This document shows positions 60,461-64,000 of a stretch of DNA of 64,000 nucleotides, one piece after another. The notes below the pieces were generated by a model. The model searched no databases, was not told the origin of the DNA, and was given only the letters and a program-made list of their open reading frames with translations. The translations under genes and the position numbers were made by a program. This DNA comes from CSP1-1 sp035620615 (GTDB lineage Archaea; Thermoproteota; Nitrososphaeria; Nitrososphaerales; Nitrosopumilaceae), in NCBI GenBank assembly GCA_035620615.1, contig DASPGM010000010.1, positions 124,001 to 188,000 of the forward strand, written 5' to 3'. Within the stretch, counting starts at the first letter, position 1; the number at the start of each line of letters is the position of its first letter.

Positions 60461-61561
60461 TTGGTCGTGGCCGAGGAAAAATCCAAGGAAAAATTACGTA
60501 CAGGCTTTACCACTGGAACGGCTGCAACTGCATGCGCAAAAGCCGGCTTACTTTCCTTACTAAAACAAAAAAAATTAGATTCTATTGAGGTTTTGCTTCC
60601 AAAAAATGACAAAATCACAATAAAGCTTCACAAGTGCAATTTCAATAAAAACAAAGCCAAATGTTCTGTCATAAAAGACGGCGGAGATGATCCTGATGTA
60701 ACTCACAAGGCAGAAATTGTTGTTGACTTGACATTGACAGAAAACAAAAATGAAATTGAAATAACCGGTGGAAAAGGAGTCGGTATTGTTACAAAACCAG
60801 GACTAGGACTGGAGATAAACAAACACGCAATTAATCCTACTCCAAAAAAAATGATTGAGCAAAACCTGCGAGAAGTAGGTAATGAAATTTTACAAAAAAA
60901 TGGAATTAAGGTTGAAATTTCAGTTCCAAAAGGCAAAGAGCTTGCACTAAAGACAGATAATCCCAGATTAGGAATTTTGGGAGGAATTTCAATTCTTGGA
61001 ACAAGCGGAATAGTAATTCCATATTCGACTGCTTCGTTTGCAGCTGCAATAAGACAAAATCTAGATGTAAGTATTGCAATGGGGGACTATACTGTTGTAC
61101 TAACAACTGGCGGAAGAAGTGAAGAGTTTTCAAAAAAAATTGTTGATTTGCCAGAACACTGTTTTGTTCAGATGGGAGACTTTTCTGGATATGCAATACA
61201 ACAATGTGCAAAAAAGAATATCAAAAAAGCCTACGTTGCAGGATTTATTGGAAAACTTGCAAAAATGGCTGCAGGTGTAAAACAAACCCATGTGAAGGGT
61301 TCTAAGGTAGATACGAATTTTCTCTCAGAGATTGCAAGAAAGTGTAATGCCAATGATAATGTAGTTCTAGAGATTAAAAATGCAAATACGGCAAGGCATG
61401 TGCAAGAAATTGTATTTGAAAATAAAATTGATGGGTTTTTTGATGAAATATGTTCCCAAGTTTATATACAAATGAGAAAGCATTCTGAAGAAAAAGTTCC
61501 CATCGAAGTAATCTTATTTGATTTTGATGGGAAGATTCTAGGAAGGCGTCCTGTAAAGTAA
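60461..61561 (+). CDS. cbiD: Cobalt-precorrin-5B C1-methyltransferase
   Basis: Methylates C1 of the corrin ring in the anaerobic cobalamin route using SAM. 366 residues; RTGFTTGTAATACAKAGL, KDGGDDPDVTHKAEI, GKGVGIVTKPGLGL and GILGGISILGTSGIV are CbiD motifs; MGDFSGYAIQQCAKK follows. Start TTG at 60461 or GTG at 60467. First gene of the cobalamin operon; cbiG follows after 33 bp. Confidence 0.95.
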   Translation: MVVAEEKSKEKLRTGFTTGTAATACAKAGLLSLLKQKKLDSIEVLLPKNDKITIKLHKCNFNKNKAKCSVIKDGGDDPDVTHKAEIVVDLTLTENKNEIEITGGKGVGIVTKPGLGLEINKHAINPTPKKMIEQNLREVGNEILQKNGIKVEISVPKGKELALKTDNPRLGILGGISILGTSGIVIPYSTASFAAAIRQNLDVSIAMGDYTVVLTTGGRSEEFSKKIVDLPEHCFVQMGDFSGYAIQQCAKKNIKKAYVAGFIGKLAKMAAGVKQTHVKGSKVDTNFLSEIARKCNANDNVVLEIKNANTARHVQEIVFENKIDGFFDEICSQVYIQMRKHSEEKVPIEVILFDFDGKILGRRPVK

Positions 61562-61594
61562 GGTATTTTATTACACATTAATGGATCGGATTTT

Positions 61595-62653
61595 GTGGAA
61601 AAGGTATCAATTCTTGCAATTACAAAAAATGGCATAAAGATAGGACTAGATCTGAAAAAATTATCAAATTCATTTCAAATTTATGCTCCTTCAAAGTTTT
61701 CTGATAATAATTCTGATATCAATTGGTATTCAGACTCTACTGGGGCAAAAATTTCAGAGCTTTTCAAATCAAGTGATGCATTGGTGTGTATTTTTTCATT
61801 GGGTGCAGTCATTCGCTTAATTTCCCCATTTCTAAAAGATAAAAAAACAGATCCAGCTGTTCTTGTAATAGATGACAAGGCAAAATTTGTAATCAGTGCA
61901 TTGTCTGGACATTTGGGTGGGGCAAATCAGCTTGCAGAAGAGATTGCAGACAAGCTTGGTGCAACACCAATTGTAACCACAGCAGCTGATGTCAACCAAA
62001 CTATAGCAGTTGATCTTTTAGGAAAAGAGTTTGGCTGGAGAATTGATGATGACTCTAATGTGACTAGAATCAGTGCATTTATGGTAAATGAGGAAAAAAT
62101 TGGAGTATATCAGGATGCTGGAAACAAGGAATGGTGGAACAAAAAACTCCCATCAAATGTTACAGTGTATAATTCACTTGGTGAGCTGAAAAGCTCTGGT
62201 TCCAATGGATATCTGATAATAACTGATAAAAAAATTGAAGATTCAAATATTTTACAAAATGCCGTTGTGTATAGGCCTCCGTCACTAGTAGTTGGAGTTG
62301 GTTTGCATGTTGATACAACAAAAGAAACGATTCTAGAAGGATTGAATTTTTGTTTGGACAAGTACAAGCTTGCACTAAAATCTGTTGCAAAACTTGTTTC
62401 TATAAAGAAAAAAGAGAACGTTGCAGGACTAGTTGAGCTTGCAAATGAGATGAAGCTTCCAGTTGAATATTTTGAAAAAGAGGAGCTTGCAACCATACAA
62501 ATTCCAAATCCATCTGAAACAGTTCAGGCGTTTGAAGGTACACCAAGTGTGTCTGAAGCTGCTGCAATCAAATCCTCTGGCGGCAAGCTGGTAGTTGAAA
62601 AGCAAAAATTTCCACCAAATCTGACTGTAGCTATTGCGAGGATACCAGCTTGA
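61595..62653 (+). CDS. cbiG: Cobalt-precorrin-5A hydrolase
   Basis: 352 residues. Opens the C20 lactone ring of cobalt-precorrin-5A. N-terminal domain (IYAPSKFSDNN, CIFSLGAVIRLISPFLKDKKTDPAVLVID, SALSGHLGGANQLAEEIA) and C-terminal domain (VVGVGLHVDTTKETI, EKEELATIQIPNPS, SEAAAIKSSGGKLVVEKQ). GTG start at 61595. Its stop overlaps the cbiX start (TTGA). Confidence 0.94.
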   Translation: MEKVSILAITKNGIKIGLDLKKLSNSFQIYAPSKFSDNNSDINWYSDSTGAKISELFKSSDALVCIFSLGAVIRLISPFLKDKKTDPAVLVIDDKAKFVISALSGHLGGANQLAEEIADKLGATPIVTTAADVNQTIAVDLLGKEFGWRIDDDSNVTRISAFMVNEEKIGVYQDAGNKEWWNKKLPSNVTVYNSLGELKSSGSNGYLIITDKKIEDSNILQNAVVYRPPSLVVGVGLHVDTTKETILEGLNFCLDKYKLALKSVAKLVSIKKKENVAGLVELANEMKLPVEYFEKEELATIQIPNPSETVQAFEGTPSVSEAAAIKSSGGKLVVEKQKFPPNLTVAIARIPA

Positions 62654-63402
62654 AGCGCGGTGTATTGATAATAGATAGGGGAAGTAGAGAGCAGGAAGCA
62701 AAAGAGGAGCTTGATTTTATCTGTAATAAGGTAAAAGAAAAGGGAAAATACGTTTTTTCTGACTATTGTTTTTTAGAGGTAATTCCGCCATTTATCGAGG
62801 AAGGAATTAAAAAATCACTAAAGCACGACATTGAGGCTCTAACTATAGTTCCATACTTTTTGTATCCTGGAAAAAAGGTAAAAGCTGCAGTTACTGATGC
62901 AATAAAATTTCAGAAAGAGACTCCAGTAAAGTTTGTTGTATCAAAGCCAATGTCGATGCACAAGACCATGATTGAGCTAGTTGAGAATAGAGTCTCATCA
63001 GCTCTAAAGAAAAACAAAATAACTCTGCCTCACAAAGACGTTGATGTATTAGTTATTGGTCATGGAAGCAAGGATCCTAATGCGCAGATATCAATTCAAT
63101 ATGTAGTTGATGGACTAAAAAGTACATTTAGAAACATCAGTCATTGCTTTTTGGAAATTGAGGAACCAAATATTAAACAGGGAATACAAAAGTGTGAGAA
63201 AAATAATCCAGAGGTTCTAGTTATTGTGTTTTATTTTCTGCACAAAGGTGCACATGTAAAGCGAGATATTTTTGAGGATCTCAATCCTGCACTAGAACAA
63301 TCTAGTATCAAAAAAGCAATTATAACTGAACATATTGGGACTGATGAAAAAATGATTGATTTGATTTTGGAGCGAGCACGTGAGGTAGAAAATGCAAACT
63401 GA
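62650..63402 (+). CDS. cbiX: Sirohydrochlorin cobaltochelatase (CbiX-type)
   Basis: 250 residues, two CbiX-like halves. KRGVLIIDRGSREQEAKEELD (first half, where the usual His-Gly is Asp-Arg), VPYFLYPGKKVK; VLVIGHGSKDPNAQISIQY (second half, catalytic His retained), VIVFYFLHKGAHVKRDI with His. Inserts Co into sirohydrochlorin. It resembles long, duplicated CbiX proteins. TTG start overlaps the cbiG stop; 11 nt overlap with cbiC. Confidence 0.88.
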   Translation: MKRGVLIIDRGSREQEAKEELDFICNKVKEKGKYVFSDYCFLEVIPPFIEEGIKKSLKHDIEALTIVPYFLYPGKKVKAAVTDAIKFQKETPVKFVVSKPMSMHKTMIELVENRVSSALKKNKITLPHKDVDVLVIGHGSKDPNAQISIQYVVDGLKSTFRNISHCFLEIEEPNIKQGIQKCEKNNPEVLVIVFYFLHKGAHVKRDIFEDLNPALEQSSIKKAIITEHIGTDEKMIDLILERAREVENAN

Positions 63403-64000
63403 GAAAGGCCAATCAATAGAGGATGAAAGCATGCAGATTATAGAAAAAGAGATTGGTCCTCATCAATATAATAAATTAGAATGGCCAATTGTGCGACGTG
63501 TTATTCATGCAACAGCTGACTTTGATTTTGCTAGAAATAATAAAATAATTTTTTCTAAAAGTGCAATTGAGAGTGGAATTTCAGCACTAAAAAATGGTTG
63601 CAACATTATTGTTGATGTAAATGGAGTGTTAGGTGGTTTTAACAAACAAAATCTCAAAGATTATAGATGTAATGCAATTTGTAATATTTCAAATCCACAA
63701 ATTGTAGAAGAAGCTAAAAAGTACAACAAGACTCGTGCGCAAGCTTCAATGAGAATGGCAGCTTCTGATATGAATGAAGGATTAGTGGTAATTGGTAATG
63801 CTCCAACTGCTCTATTAGAGGTAATTGCAATGGTAAAAGAAGGTGTGACTAAACCAGCTTTGATTGTTGGAATTCCTGTAGGATTTGTATCGTCTCCAGA
63901 GTCAAAGGAGGCTCTTCAATCATTAGATGTTCCCTATATCACGAATATAGGAAGAAAAGGTGGCAGTCCTTGCGCTTCAGCTATTGTAAATGCATTATTC
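63392..64000 (+). CDS. cbiC: Cobalt-precorrin-8 methylmutase (partial, runs off the window)
   Basis: At least 203 codons from ATG 63392, no stop before the window end. Moves the C11 methyl to C12 to give cobyrinate. RRVIHATADFDFA carries the catalytic His39; then CNIIVDVNGVLGG and the family GNAPTALLE at 135-143, VGIPVGFVSSPESKEAL, and RKGGSPCASAIVNAL. The gene starts 11 nt before the cbiX stop, consistent with translational coupling in the cbi operon. Confidence 0.95.
   Translation, partial: MQTEKGQSIEDESMQIIEKEIGPHQYNKLEWPIVRRVIHATADFDFARNNKIIFSKSAIESGISALKNGCNIIVDVNGVLGGFNKQNLKDYRCNAICNISNPQIVEEAKKYNKTRAQASMRMAASDMNEGLVVIGNAPTALLEVIAMVKEGVTKPALIVGIPVGFVSSPESKEALQSLDVPYITNIGRKGGSPCASAIVNALF

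Noticed and set aside
60703..61211. Minus-strand frames inside cbiD
   Set aside because: They are antisense shadows of a strongly conserved gene.
1..64000. CRISPR arrays, IS elements, integrase or prophage genes
   Set aside because: No spaced direct repeats, transposase motifs or phage genes were found on either strand by reading; the clustering of accessory genes is confined to the glycan locus.

Overview
The window is chromosomal DNA of an ammonia-oxidising-type thaumarchaeon (Nitrososphaerota), most like the low-GC Nitrosopumilus/Nitrosarchaeum group. The evidence is archaeal information-processing genes (aPelota, GatD/GatE, uL2, Cdc48, RPA-like OB protein, Lhr helicase, Sm-like protein, archaeal SRP RNA, a C/D-box sRNA and a tRNA with a bulge-helix-bulge intron) mixed with bacterial-type DnaK/DnaJ/GrpE and MetK. 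The DNA is very AT-rich, TTG starts are frequent, and many genes look leaderless, with a TATA box about 25-30 bp before the start codon. No ammonia-oxidation gene, IS element, CRISPR array, prophage or rRNA is present. The species assignment is inference.

Layout. 1-7.2 kb: housekeeping and hypothetical genes (aminotransferase, tRNA-Arg, membrane proteins, HtpX, an SDR, an AT-hook DNA-binding protein, a MIP18/DUF59-PqqD fusion, MtnA) and an internally deleted relic of phosphoglucose/phosphomannose isomerase. 7.3-29.3 kb: a surface-polysaccharide/glycoprotein locus of about 22 kb. It has APS kinase, four methyltransferases, a methyltransferase-sulfotransferase fusion, two nucleotide-sugar dehydrogenases, UDP-GlcNAc 2-epimerase, two epimerases, a glutaminase-less asparagine synthase, a FemAB-like acyltransferase, four GT4 glycosyltransferases, a flippase and two unassigned proteins. 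Together they predict a HexNAc-uronate glycan decorated by sulfation, amidation, aminoacylation and methylation. 29.3-32.6 kb: a radical SAM protein of the tetraether-synthase (Tes/MJ0619) type beside TrmB-type and DtxR/MntR-type regulators.

32.6-45 kb: YjbQ, a C/D-box sRNA, Pelota, CutA, a site-2 protease, a TtuA-type tRNA thiolase, SRP RNA, acylphosphatase, a solitary rpl2, Cdc48, the GatDE amidotransferase and tRNA-Leu. 45-51.3 kb: the grpE-dnaK-dnaJ operon, a nucleotide-sugar-dehydrogenase-like protein divergent from a DUF354 protein, and tRNA-Gln(TTG) with an 18-nt intron between positions 9 and 10. 51.3-60.4 kb: an ABC exporter, the RPA-like protein, Lhr helicase, a hidden 39-aa membrane peptide, a RadB-like RecA paralog, an Sm-like protein, MetK and an NDUFA9-like protein. 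60.4-64 kb: an overlapping cobalamin operon cbiD-cbiG-cbiX-cbiC that runs off the right edge.

Gene packing is tight. Five convergent pairs share a 4-bp overlap in which the two stop codons interlock. Most unusual for follow-up are the methyltransferase-sulfotransferase fusion and its decoration locus, the deleted isomerase relic, the apparent -1 frameshift at the end of the DUF59-PqqD gene, and the unannotated sRNA, tRNA intron and microprotein.
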